A stretch of 64,000 nt of DNA, taken from assembly GCA_963377175.1 (NCBI GenBank), contig CAUJNA010000490.1, forward strand, positions 85,001 through 149,000, read 5' to 3'. Positions within the stretch are counted from its first letter, which is position 1. The number at the start of each line of letters is the position of its first letter. Below are positions 10,918 to 20,306 of the stretch, in pieces. The notes beneath the pieces are model-generated. The model did not search any database and was not told where the DNA came from. It was given only the letters and a program-made list of their open reading frames with translations. The position numbers and the translations under genes are program-made. This DNA is from Effrenium voratum. Taxonomy: Eukaryota; Sar; Dinophyceae; Suessiales; Symbiodiniaceae.

Positions 10918-12331
10918 CTATGGCATAAGCGAGAATGCGTGCTGGCACGCGTTATGCTTGCATAAGTGCTCTTGGCCTAAGTAATCAATGCGATGCACTG
11001 GTACCTGGATCCCCAGGCCGCACGCTGTACAGAAAGCGGATTGCAGGTGCTCTGGGGAGCTGTATACTGCATGCACTGCTGCCCCGGTAGTGAGTTGAAC
11101 CAAGCAGAGTGCCAACGATGATCGCGGAGGAGGTGCTGCATCTGGGCACTCTTCTCCTGACTCGTATGCGCTGGAGCTGTCTGATGACTGAATGTCCTCA
11201 CTGCCCATGCTTCTGGGTCTGCCATGCATGGTTGAGTTTGCTGTTCTCTGACGTAGGTGAACATGCGGAGCGGTGCGGGCAGGTCCAGCAAATTTATGCT
11301 TTCTGGGATGGGCTGTGCATCAACGCGGAAAAGCGGCTCGAAGACTGGATGCTGACCTCCCCTGGATTGCGGGCGAGTGGGTCGCCAGCCTCGGATGAGT
11401 GCGGCTGCGATTTGTGCTTGCACCCAGAGGCTTTCGATTGTGTCGTCACGGCTGTACAGTTGCACCGAATTAATGCGGTGATGCCCTTGCTGGCGTCTGG
11501 ACTCCCTGGCACGCTGCACACGTGGGTTGCTTTGCATGCTTTATCGTAAAAATTGTCGGCCTGGAACCTGATGCAGTACGGTGCATGGCGCTGCGATGCG
11601 GGCTGAGGCAGGCCTGGTGGAAAAGCTGAAGCTGAGCTGGGCTCCGGTTGCGAGGGGCTGGGCATGCACTGAGTCCACTCGTCGGCCAGCTCTGCCAACT
11701 CGTGGTGCCTGTCTGACCACTGCAAGAAATGCGCACTGCGGGGCATTGGAAGCATGTGGACATAGGAGTTGATGCTCTCCAGCAACGCGATGCTGGAGCG
11801 GATGGTGAGAGCTATGTCCTCCATCATCAGGCATGCCTCCCACTCGCGAAGCAATTCCAAGCATGGTTGCATGTTTGTATGCATGCTGTGCCTAGAGCGA
11901 AATTTGACATTCGACAACAGTGCGGAGAAAGGCTGGATAATGGCCAGGTACTTGCCGGCCACGCGATAGCCCGCCGAAATGCCCTTGCGGTTCTGAAGCA
12001 TGTCCAAATGGGGGTCGATGCGAAGGTAGTCGACGAAGAAAGTTGACAGGGAGTGCAAGCGTGCTATGCAAAAAGTCATGCCGCGCACTCCCAAAATGCA
12101 AAGGATGTCAAGCAGGAAGTTGCGAAGATGCCCCATGCGATTGATGCATTTGAGTCGAATGCGATGCTCGGGGTGGCGCATCCACTTGTCAAGCAGCTGC
12201 GCAAAGCCTTCTTGCAGGCTGCGGGAAGGCGAAGCGTCCGCGCGGTGGCACTGGGGCCATTGGCGCGGGGTGAGGTCCTCGATATCCTCGATGGAATCAA
12301 GGCATGCGTCAGCTTCCGCAACCAGAGCCAT
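10918..12331 (-). pseudogene. unknown ORFs upstream of the gag-like region
   Basis: Two overlapping minus frames are long: 12331-11294 (345 codons) and 11537-10977 (186 codons). The first is acidic at its start (SIEDIEDLTPRQWPQ), then helical, with DYLRIDPHLDML and FQADNFYDKACK, and it ends in Ser/Pro-rich sequence. The second continues similar composition. I recognise no domain. There is no RT, integrase or recombinase signature. They share the nested element's strand and so probably belong to it. Confidence 0.4.
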
Positions 12332-12539
12332 GCTAGTGAGCGGGAATGGAGGGTGGCCAGGATTAGAACCTTGAGTCTATCTGCGGAGACCGCATGTTTG
12401 ACATGCATTGGCTGCAACCCTGGCAATCCACTGAGACTGGCGCTTATGCAGGCGGTCACCTTAGTACCGCTTGTGTATAGACATGATCACTTGGTCGGTG
12501 TCATCACACAGCGAGCGGCAGTAGCGTTTTAATGCGTCC

Positions 12540-13222
12540 AGGCATGGTCATCCTGCGTGCAAAGTCGCGGCATGCTGATGCGCTCGCAGCAGCGATGCTG
12601 TTAAAAAATCTTCTGTCTGAAAGACAGAGGGCAAGGTTTGCAAAAAAGCCGCAAATGCAAACAGGGTCATCATGACCATGCAGAAGGCAACAATGCGTAT
12701 GTAGAAGTGCTGAGCAAGACGAACATGAAGTCTTCGAGGACTATTTCCAAGTCCAGGTAGCTCCTTGCAATGGTCTCATGCATTGCGTCCAGTATCTCAT
12801 GCTGTTCCATGCCGCAGGCGTGTGCGGATCGGGAATTTCGACTGCAGGCTGGGCGGGATGTGCATACACTGCGTGCGTGCGTTTTGCATGCGCGACCGCG
12901 AAGGCGGCACATTATGCGGACAGAGTCTGGGATGCTGGCCCCTCTGTGAGTCGCGACTCTGAGGGCGATACCTGCGAGTGGACAAGTGCTGCTGGCAGGC
13001 GAATGCGCCGTGTATCGGCGGGCGTACCTGCGAGATGTCAACGTTGGCGAGGTCTCCGCGGCGGAGCCTTGCCTGGGCGTTGAGCAAAGCCAGCAAAAAA
13101 TTGTTGTTGACTCTGTGCGCAAGCAACATACTGCTAAGCCTGCGGGCGGAGCTTGCAGGCAAGGTCTCGGAATCCTGAATGCCGCGCAGTGGTGACTGGT
13201 ACATGCGTGTACAGGCACTCAC
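12540..13222 (-). other. unassigned, short overlapping frames
   Basis: Frames 13222-12797 and 13218-12670 overlap in different registers. One carries SSMLLAHRVNNNFLLALLNA and QARLRRGDLANVDISQV, which look protein-like, but no family is recognisable. The region from 12540 to 12660 shows no frame. Confidence 0.3.
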
Positions 13223-13349
13223 TGCTCAATGAAGCTGCTGTAAGCTAACTGCTCTCGGAGCCTGCGGGCTGAGGGGGAGCTGGATGATTGATCCTGCGCA
13301 CACCTTGGTTGCATCAGCGGTGCAACCAGACCTCAAGGCAGCGGCGCCT

Positions 13350-14400
13350 AATGTTTAAGGTCGGTGCCGGCCGGTCTTGCGAACACCACGGTGCGCAAGA
13401 GAGTGGCCTTGTTCCGAGGCTGCAAACGCGTTGCAGCTCGGCTGCAGGAGACAGGCATGCGATGAATCGACATGGCAAGCTCCTGTGAGTCGGGGCACAT
13501 GCGGTGCGGCCGACTGCTGGAAAGCCTCTGCGGGGCATCCCAGTCCTGCGCAGCGAGACATGCTTCTGCAAGGACACGCGGCCTTGCGCATGCGCCTGGA
13601 CTGCAAACGCGATGCAGCCCGGCCCGAATGAGGTTGGCATGCAGCTGCGCCTCAAACTGAGGCGTCGCTCGGGGCACAAGCGGTGCGGCCGAGGATTGAA
13701 TTGCCGCGCATGCCTCTGCGGGGCAAGCGGCTGGGATGAGGTTGGCACGCATGTGCGCCTCATGCATGTGTCTAGCAAAAGGCAAGCGGCCTTGCTGAAA
13801 CAATGCAAAAATGGGCAAGGGAGCAACAGCGGTGCGTCCCATGCATCCGAGGCCGGCGCCTGAGAGGTGACCGCGGGCTTGAGTGTAAGCGTGGTCCACT
13901 GTAGGCAGGCCGGCGGGAAACCCTAACCTGTGAGTCATGCATGCATGTCGGTGCTCGTGAGAGGTGGCAAGGCACGATGCAGTCACAAAAGGCACTATCA
14001 ATGGCAGGCACGCAGCTGGTGAAATTGGGCGATTGGCCGCCTGACTGCTTGGGTGGTTAATTTCAGGCATGCACTGCGATGAATCAAGTGCGTCACAGGC
14101 TACGCGTGCTGAGCATGCGGTAACATTTGTACACCGAGTGAGACGTCCATGCTGCTTGCAAATCGCACTGGCCGGGAACCGGGACCCATGAGGCAAGCAT
14201 GCATGCTGCTGCTTTGGAAAGGTGGAAAACGGCACATGTACAAAAGGCACCAACAAGTGCAGGCACGCAGTTGGAAACAGCTGGGCGGAAGGCCGCCTGA
14301 CTGCTTGGGTGGTTAATTTCAGGCATGCATAGCGGTGAGTCGAGTGCTGAAACAAGCTAAGCATGCGCATTTGTTCTGCGAGTGAGAAAACCATGCTGCT
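13350..14400. repeat. degenerate tandem repeats rich in GCATGC
   Basis: The string gactgcttgggtggttaat occurs at about 14042 and 14299 (offset 257 bp), within longer similar blocks that both include ggcacgcag and ggcatgca. A second pair of related blocks begins tcggggcaca at about 13490 and 13670. A long minus frame across this region (14412-13348) is a by-product of the repeats. It sits near the 5' end of the nested minus-strand element. Confidence 0.6.
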
Positions 14401-14745
14401 CTCACCCCGCACGTCTGGGGCGGTTCAAATGCCGGGCTTCGTTTTCGGAAGTCTCAACGGATCCACTCTGTGGCCTGGAATGCGGTGCGGTCGCTGGGGG
14501 TAAGGCAGTCCCATACGCCAACTGCGATGCCGGGTGTCAAAAAAGAAGTGCTCCCGAAGGTACGCGGTGAGGCAGGTGCGTTGGGCGCCGGGGCGTCGTC
14601 GGGCACTGAGGTGCGCGCGATCCATGCCACGGCGCGTAGTGCATGCGTGGCTCTTGCATCCAGGAACTGCCAAATCAAGGAGGATGCGAAATGCATGCAC
14701 AGCTCAAAAGCGGTAAAGGCCATGGCGTCGCGGCAGTGCCAAGTT

Positions 14746-14769
14746 CTGATAATCAGACACTCTACCAGG
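14746..14769. repeat. 24-bp direct repeat, right copy (probable target-site duplication)
   Basis: Identical to 6901-6924. Beyond it, at 14770 and up, the minus strand carries the endonuclease-like part of the interrupted LINE. Confidence 0.75.
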
Positions 14770-15680
14770 CTTGACTGACTTGAGGGGCTGAAGCACTTTC
14801 AAAGTAGGATGTTTACATCTACCTTCCTGAGAAGACTTCAGCTTCAGTGATGGGGGCGCAGCCTTCAACACATGCTTCCAAGACTTTTCAGAGAGACGGC
14901 TTAGTGCAAGAAAAGGAAGTTAGAGCTGGTCAGGAAAGCATCCATCCCCCCCTCATGGTTTTCCAAGACTTCCAACGCCAAGGACCACGACCCAGATTTT
15001 CTGTGGCTCTCTGCTCTGGGTCAGAAGTCTAGGCAATTTCCAATCAACTGATCGGCACACAATGGATCCAGCTGAAAGACTCCATACAAAGGGGTGATGC
15101 TGTGGGAAAGCGTAATTGGCAATAGTACCAGCCGAGGACAAGGATCGAACCATGGACACAAAAGCATCAAGCTGTTTCCTACGACAGAGTGTAGAGTAAG
15201 CAGCCCTCTGACCCCGTGGTGCCCCTGGCGGTGAACACGGCAGCCTCCGGCAACAACGCGTCATGGCGGACATCCTCCTGGTAAGTTGAACCCAATGTCA
15301 TGCCAAATTTAGCCGCGACCTCACCAATTTCTGCCCAGCCAAATGTACGAAGTGGCGCAAAGGCTCCAACAGAAGGCACGTAGAATTGATGTCTCCCATG
15401 ATCAACGCCGGTCCTTTCCACTTCATAGCCAGCTCCACGGCAAGCGAACAAAGGGACTCCCCTGCTCACGTTGTCTGCCCTGAATTCGGCACGGTGGCAG
15501 GTACACAGTGATCACACAAATTTCCAAGCGACCATGCTGCATGCTCTGAGAGATAGGCCGGCGATCTCTCCTGGATCCATGAGGTGATACCCAAGCAGCA
15601 CCCGCATAGGTGGGTTTGTGTACCAAGTTAATGGCATGACGCAACCGCGGTTGACAGGCCTTGCTTGGAATGTACTGCAT
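14770..15680 (-). pseudogene. LINE endonuclease (EEP-like) fragment, frameshifted
   Basis: Minus frames in this segment, read together, resemble the apurinic-like endonuclease of LINEs. One frame near 15400 gives KGPALIMGDINST, matching the GD(F/I)N motif. The adjacent frame 15469-15179 gives WAEIGEVAAKFGMTLGSTYQ, comparable with the region after GDFN in the intact LINE. The frame 15273-14953 gives FPQHHPFVWSL, like the HSPLF end of the domain. A more 5' frame, 15680-15423, has Tyr/Val/Leu-rich strands. Several frameshifts make it non-functional. Together with the RT at 5219-6892 it forms one LINE copy. Confidence 0.5.
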
Positions 15681-15765
15681 TTTTTGTTTGCAAAGAATCT
15701 GCTAGCCGCCAAAATGTCTTGCTGAGTACTGGAAGTCTCAGTGAGGCCCCAGTGGCCTTAAGCAA

Positions 15766-16227
15766 GGCCAAGGCACTCACATCGTGAAATATGGCACAAG
15801 TGGATCACATCGACAGGAAAAGGGGGGGCACATCAATACTGAACAGAAACGAGAAAAAATACAGGGTCCCGGAAAAGGCCATGCAAACAAGTGCTGACCT
15901 CTACGTGAGCTCCCTTATGGACAGGGCATCATACGGCAACACAGGAATACTCACAGCAGCCTCAATGGCAAAGGCAATGTACCCAAGGCCAATTGCCCCG
16001 AAAAAGGGTTCACTCCAAGGCAAAGAGGTTTCAAAATCTCCGAGATTCATCCCCAAGCAATGTCAAGTCAGATACTGCTGCATGCGTGACAATGATCCGG
16101 GATCATCTGGGTTGGCAACTGGCACATTGAGGCCAGTCTCAATTTTGAAGGACATCAACCGAGTTTCAGCCGCCCGGAGGGCCAACACAACTTCTGGGCC
16201 CAGTTCTATAAGGCCTGAGTAAATGTG
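15766..16227. repeat. dispersed repeat, copy 2 (partner at 2912-3572)
   Basis: Shares the blocks catcgtgaaatatggcacaa (with ggggggcacatcaatactga) and aatgatccgggatcatctgg with the first copy, with indels between them. It lies upstream of the minus-strand LINE endonuclease. Confidence 0.6.
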
Positions 16228-16384
16228 GGGTTCGACTGGTACTGCGTACGCGCGCGCCGAGCGCCGGGGCGTTAAACGCGCAGCGACGAAGTTGCCGCGC
16301 AGTAACGGATAATGGCGTGCGCTGGCGTGCCAAGCGGGCACTTTTGACGCGCCGAGCAGGCACAGCGCCAAGCGGGATGTAGGG

Positions 16385-16490
16385 ATAGTACGGGTTCGCC
16401 AATGAGTCCGCCCAATGAGTACAGTTCGCCCAACGACTCTGAGTACTGGCTCGCCCACCCCGTTTGATGGCTCGCCCAACGTGACTCTGG
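16385..16490. repeat. short imperfect repeats of tcgcccaa-gagt
   Basis: The word cgccca followed by a-gagt or cg-act recurs at least five times in about 100 bp. No gene is seen from 16228 to 16740. Confidence 0.5.
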
Positions 16491-16739
16491 ACGCAGCGGT
16501 TTTGCAAGCAGTTGGAAGTTCGTGCGTTGGCAGACTTTGGCGCAAAAGCGCGCAACCTTGTCTTCAAGTCTTTCTTTTTGGACATGTATTTCGTAACCTC
16601 TAAATTGATTTTGGCTACAGTGAAGATTCAGCTAGGCAGGATGGCTCCGTTTTTTGAAAGTGTCTGCAGCAGCAGTTGGGTCTGTCGGAAGCTAGACTGC
16701 GCCAGCTTTTTAAGCTTTTTAGTAACGCCAGGAAATAAA

Positions 16740-17170
16740 GGTCTTTCAAGGAGAGGCGCTCAGAGGCGCTTGTCGGGTTGGCGGTGAAAGAACCGTCTCT
16801 CGGCGATGATCCGTCTTGGGTGGAATCGAGCCCGTGGCCTTCTAGCTTCAGAGCTGCAACGCCTCTTCTGATTGTGCTACCTGGATTTATTCCCAGGAGA
16901 GGCGGGAGGTGGAAAGATCCGTCTCGAAAATTTCTTGTTTCCAGGAGAGGCGCTTACCGGGCTGGAGGCGGGAAGATCCGTCTTTGGCGCTTACCGGGCT
17001 GAAGGTGGAAAGATCCGTCTTGAAAATTTCTTGTTCCTCGCCGGGCTGGAGGCGGGAAGATCCGAGGCTGGGCTGGAGGTGGAAAGATCCGTCTTGAAAA
17101 TTTCTTGTTCCCAGGAGAGACGCTCACCGGGCTGGAGGTGGAAAGATCCGTCTTGGAGATCCGTCTGGGT
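16740..17170. repeat. minisatellite around gggctggaggtggaaagatc
   Basis: Units containing ggaaagatccgtcttgaaa, atttcttgttcc and ggagaggcgct-accgggctgg recur from about 16905 to 17155 with variable spacing. They lie between the two tRNA-like sequences, which share the word gatccgtctt with the array. Frames through it are artefacts of the repeats. Confidence 0.75.
16800..16880 (-). tRNA. tRNA-like sequence (SINE or tRNA pseudogene), copy 1
   Basis: Read on the minus strand it holds a weak A-box-like AGCACAATCAGAAGAG, then GCTCTGAAGC, then a B-box-like GGCTCGATTCCACCC. Spacing is tRNA-like, but stems are imperfect and the D-arm is poor. A second, better copy is at 17215-17295. It is a tRNA-related element rather than a working tRNA. 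Confidence 0.4.
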
Positions 17171-17214
17171 CGTCGGGTCAAGGGAGGAAAATATTCCCAA
17201 AAGGCACTCGTCAA

Positions 17215-17295
17215 TGATCCGCGCCCGGGTGGAATCGAGCTGCGGTCTCCAAGCTTCCAGAGCTGCAGCGTCTCTTCCAATTGAGCTATGGATCC
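17215..17295 (-). tRNA. tRNA-like sequence (SINE or tRNA pseudogene), copy 2
   Basis: The minus strand begins GGATCCATAGCTCAATTGGA, a good A box, continues through GCAGCTCTGGAAGC at the anticodon position and reaches AGCTCGATTCCACCC, a B box. Acceptor pairing is weak and the D-stem has a mismatch. Its position next to a minisatellite carrying parts of it suggests a tRNA-derived SINE. It abuts the end of the capsid pseudogene at 17299. Confidence 0.5.
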
Positions 17296-17298
17296 TTA

Positions 17299-18434
17299 CT
17301 AGTCAAGCACAGAGACTCCAGTGCCAGAGAGCGTCACCAGCTGATAGGCGATCAGGTGCGTCATCGTGCCGTCGAGCGCCTTGAAAGTGAACCAAGCCAG
17401 GTCGCCCGAGCGGGTGCTGACGCCGCTGACATCTTGGGCACGCGCTCGGTTGGGAAGCCCGCGATGAAGCTGTGGCGCAGGTAGCCCGCGCGGTCGATGT
17501 CGATGTTGCGCACCGTGTCGTCGTGGTCCCAGCAGCGACTCCAGGAGACTGTCTTCCTGCCTGGCCGAGCCGATGGGGGCCACGTCCTGCCCCGGGTTGG
17601 CCAGCAAGTGGATCTTAGAGCCCGCGTCGTTGTCCTAAAAAGTCACGAACGCTCCCATGAGTTTCGTGAAGGCGCGCGCGACGGTGACGTTGTGCTCCGC
17701 CACGCCCGGAGGCACCGTGGACTGCTGCGTGTGCACCGTGGGGTAGCTGAACACGAGCGACCTTCCTGAGAGGAGCACGCGGTGAAGGGCTCAACCAGCG
17801 CAGAGTCCAGGACTACCTGGGAGGCCAGAACTCGGACGTTCTGGATCTCGAAGAGGTGCTCAGCGTGGCTCCCGCCGGGTGCGCCCCGGCGTTCTCAGAC
17901 CACAGCGCAGTCGTCGCGTCCGCGAACTCGATCTCTATTTCAGCTGCGGCGGCAGCATCTTGCCGCAGCGCAGGATGCCCACCATGGTGGGGCGCAGCAC
18001 ACCGTGCGGGGCGTCCGAGAGTGGTTCACCTCGTCGAAGCCCTCCACGGCCTTGTTCTGGTTGTACTCGCGGCCCTTCAGCAGGTCATGTACGGCCACGG
18101 TGCGGCCGTAGTGGTTGATGTCGTCGCAGCGCTGGCCGTTGGCGATCCTCTGGATGAAACAGGCGGGGTTCGGAGTGGCAGGCGCCAGCGGGTTGGTGGC
18201 GTCCGTGTTTCTGACTCTGAAGGCGATCTTGATCGACTTGGGGTCGATGAACGAGGTACCGCTGGTCAGCGGAATGCGGCAGACCCTCGAGGTGGCTGGG
18301 GAGAAGGAGCTCAGCGAGCTGGGAAAATACTGCACGTCGTGCCGCGCTGTCACGTAGTTGGTGTTGCTGGTTTTCAGCTTGTAGTGCAGGCTCTGCATCA
18401 ACTCATCCTGCGCTCCGGCTGTGACTACCTCCAT
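17299..18434 (-). pseudogene. major capsid protein-like (double jelly-roll type), frameshifted
   Basis: The ATG at 18432-18434 opens MEVVTAGAQDELMQSLHYKL, followed by SGTSFIDPKSIKIAFRVRNT. This N-terminus and the FIDP-S-KI-F--R-T segment resemble PLV capsid proteins as I know them. After about 140 residues the frame is lost. Later pieces include AEHNVTVARAFTKLMGAFVT (17700-17641), an in-frame TAG near 17635, DNDAGSKIHLLANPGQDV, a segment in another frame with DHDDTVRNIDIDRAGYLRHS (near 17500), and the end WFTFKALDGTMTHLIAYQLV, stopping at 17299-17301. The gene spans ~1.1 kb (about 378 codons), short for a double jelly-roll protein, so parts may be deleted. The family call is an inference to be tested by structure prediction. 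Confidence 0.55.
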
Positions 18435-18512
18435 GCTTCTTTACACTACGCGTTTTCACTCGTACGGCGAAGATCTCCCCCGCCTGTAGGTGTCTGTGGG
18501 AGAAGATTTTTT

Positions 18513-19208
18513 TTACGCCGCCTCGATGTCTCGGGCCAGCTGGTCGTAGCTCGGCGGAGGCAGGCGGCTCTGGCGTGACTGTCCGGAGCCGCGAGAGCTT
18601 GCCCGAGAGTTCGGCTGGGACTGAGGCAGAGTCACAGGGTTCAGGCCCCAGGAGAAGGGGCGTGGCGTGTGATTGGTCTGCGCCTGGACTCGGAAGGAGG
18701 AGGCGCGGCTGCTTGCTGGGCTGTCTGAAGTGCTGCTGCCGCTGCGCAGCGTGAAGTGCTGGGGCTGAGTGGCGTCGTTCATGTTGTTGGCGGACCGGAC
18801 GTCCTGCACGGCCGCGTCCTCACTGCCCTGCTGAGGCCGGAAGCCGCGCGCAAGACCGTAGGCTGCGCCGCCTGCGAGTCCCAACCCTGCCGTTGCCGCT
18901 GCGCCGACTCCTGCCGTGGCAGCCAGTGTTCCAGCAACCTCGCGCGCTGTGGGTGCGAGGGCTGCTGCTCCTTCTGCCAGGCCTCCCAGGTAATCAAAGG
19001 CCCCACCTACGCCCTCGACGGCGACGGCAACCTCTCCCTCCTCCGCAGCCACAGCTGCCGTCTCCTCTATGGCCTGCGCTGCGCCACGCTCCACCTCCTG
19101 CGCGCGCTGCCCCCCTCGTCCAGGAGGCGCTCTATGTCGTCGGGTCGACCGATGATCTGCGGAGGCGGCTGTGGCTGCGGCCCTGGGCGGGGCATCACAT
19201 TTAGGCAC
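18513..19208 (-). CDS. Gly/Ala-rich virion-like protein, unknown
   Basis: The frame is open from 19208 to 18513. The middle is a long hydrophobic, small-residue stretch (GTLAATAGVGAAATAGLGLA), suggesting membrane insertion. It is preceded by an acidic Ala/Glu helix (AAVAAEEGEVAVAVEGVGG) and followed by a Ser/Pro/Arg-rich tail ending PPPSYDQLARDIEAA. The tail contains PPPSY, close to a PPxY late-domain motif. The true start is uncertain because the first ~40 residues look frameshifted. It lies directly upstream of the capsid gene with 78 bp between them. A minor virion protein is plausible; no family is recognised. Confidence 0.45.
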   Translation of the reverse strand: MPKCDAPPRAAATAASADHRSTRRHRAPPGRGGQRAQEVERGAAQAIEETAAVAAEEGEVAVAVEGVGGAFDYLGGLAEGAAALAPTAREVAGTLAATAGVGAAATAGLGLAGGAAYGLARGFRPQQGSEDAAVQDVRSANNMNDATQPQHFTLRSGSSTSDSPASSRASSFRVQAQTNHTPRPFSWGLNPVTLPQSQPNSRASSRGSGQSRQSRLPPPSYDQLARDIEAA

Positions 19209-19636
19209 GTACTCCGCCGCAAGGTCCGCTGCCGCTTGCGCTCTGTCGGCCGCGCTGCGCAGACGGCCCGTAATGGCGGGCGGACCCTGACCGTTGTTTG
19301 TCAGCGCGTCGGCCTCTGGGTCTCTGCAGGTCGTCCTCGCCGAAGCGGTTTCCTCGGGCTTGGCGCATCCGGGCCAAGCTCGTCCGTGGCCTCTGCGGGC
19401 CTGCGGGAGTGCGGAAGCCTTCCTCAGGAATTGCCCTCAAAGGCGTGCTGCAGAGGCTGCGCGTTGGGGTCCTCACTGGACTGCGCGAAGTCGTCCAAGT
19501 AGAAGTGGCTCGTGATGAACGTGGTGGCCTTGCGGTCCGGCTGGTCCAGGGGCAGCGGCTCATTCCGCTCCAGGTAGCCCGCAACCTGCTCGAAGCGCGG
19601 GCGCTGGCTGAAGCCGTGGGACCGAAGCGTCTTCAT
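19201..19636 (-). pseudogene. small PLV protein, unknown, C-terminal part frameshifted
   Basis: The ATG at 19636 opens MKTLRSHGFSQRPRFEQVAG, continuing with LPLDQPDRKATTFITSHFYL and DDFAQSSEDPN, and stops at 19424. The following sequence stays open in another frame (19584-19201) with Arg-rich text such as QARGNRFGEDDLQRPRGRRA. The first 55 residues look like genuine coding sequence; the rest may be the same gene after a frameshift. No known domain. Confidence 0.45.
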
Positions 19637-19639
19637 CTC

Positions 19640-19949
19640 TTTAAGGGTTACTGCGCGGCAACTTCGCCCGCTGCGCGTTCGACGCCCCGGCGCTCGGCGC
19701 GCGCGTAGCGCAGCTGGGGGACCTGGCGGCGCACTGCCTCCGTCAGCCGGCTACGTCGTCCAGGCGCCGCTGCCCGTCCTGGGCTAGCCTGCGCTTGCTT
19801 AGCCAGTTGTTGAAGGCCCGCGCCTCCTCCAGTTCTCGCTGGCGCTTCAGCAGCAGCGGCTGCAGGTCGTAACTGGGATACGTCTTGCGAAACCACCGGA
19901 GCATCTGCGGCTCGTTGCGGGGCTCAGGGGACATCATCTCGCTTTTCAT
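19640..19949 (-). pseudogene. small charged PLV protein with MLRWFRKTYPSY motif, copy 1
   Basis: The frame starts at an ATG at 19947-19949 or more likely at 19935-19937. It reads EPRNEPQMLRWFRKTYPSYD, then a Leu/Arg/Glu-rich helix (LQPLLLKRQRELEEARAFNN), and the frame ends at 19743. A neighbouring frame down to 19648 continues with LTEAVRRQVPQLRYARAERR. A near-identical copy lies at 59907-60133, which supports this as a real conserved gene. Its position among capsid genes suggests a virion or assembly role, but the function is unknown. Confidence 0.5.
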
Positions 19950-20243
19950 ACCAGCACGCTTGCGCCCGCCGTCAGCCGGCCGCAAGCCGACTGCCTCTCC
20001 AGCATGCGCATGGCGCGCTCGCGCTTCTTCGGGCCTTGGGCGCTGCCTTGGGCGCTGCCTTGGCTGCTGCCTTGGCTGCTGCCTTGGGCACGGGCGCCGC
20101 CTTGGGCATGGGTGCTGCCTTGGCTGCTGACTTGGGCGCTGCCTCGGGTGCTGCCTTGGGCTTGGGTGGGGGGAGCGCGCTTGCCTTGGGCTTTGTGGGA
20201 AATCCCACCCTCTGGGCCGGAAGGGGGAGTCTATTTCGTATGC
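19950..20243 (-). pseudogene. Lys/Ala/Pro-repeat protein, 3' part (split by LINE insertion)
   Basis: A minus frame from about 20215 to 19972 reads as repeated Pro-Lys-Ala units (for example KAAAKAAAKAAPKAAPKA), like histone H1 tails or viral DNA-condensing core proteins. Just upstream, near 20220, a frameshift separates it from the frame AYEIDSPFRPRGWDF, which runs into the target-site duplication. The 5' part of the gene is at 31070-31186. A basic core protein is an inference from composition alone. Confidence 0.5.
20228..20243. repeat. 16-bp target-site duplication, left copy
   Basis: agtctatttcgtatgc is identical to 31054-31069. The two copies flank the LINE exactly: 5' start at 20244 and poly(A) ending at 31053. 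Confidence 0.93.
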
Positions 20244-20306
20244 AGATGTTCTGGCTCGAGCCGTCTCGTGGCAACATCTGTTTGCCCGTGTGGTAGCTGA
20301 TCGGCC

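Larger units (their letters stand above)
6925..14745 (-). mobile_element. nested retroelement (gag-like, RT, RNase H), 7.8 kb
   Basis: The segment is enclosed by perfect 24-bp direct repeats. On the minus strand it has unknown ORFs (12331-10918), gag-like ORFs (10673-9830), an RT with FVDD (10112-8367) and a DIRS/gypsy-type RNase H (8535-7840). Its 3' end holds two ~188-bp direct repeats. The RT and RNase H style suggests a DIRS-like element, but no tyrosine recombinase or integrase was found. Long target duplications are more typical of target-primed elements, so the class is uncertain. There is no poly(A) tail at the 6925 end. Confidence 0.6.
3700..15700 (-). mobile_element. decayed LINE (EEP-RT-RNase H), split by a nested retroelement
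   Basis: Minus-strand pieces occur in LINE order: an endonuclease-like segment (about 15680-14770), RT (6892-5219), a thumb/connection region (5346-4483) and RNase H (4465-3765). The first piece is separated from the rest by the 6925-14745 insertion, whose flanks carry the same 24-bp sequence. Frameshifts separate the RT, connection and RNase H pieces, so the copy is dead. It resembles the intact LINE at 20244-31053 in domain order and in its VDN active-site motif. No methyltransferase ORF1 is seen beside it. Outer boundaries are approximate. Confidence 0.65.

Noticed and set aside
13348..14412. 354-codon minus frame
   Set aside because: Follows degenerate tandem repeats and has no recognisable motif; treated as repeat.
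14746..14800. Intact tRNA gene on the minus strand
   Set aside because: Only a D-arm/anticodon-like stretch is present; no matching acceptor stem or B box follows.
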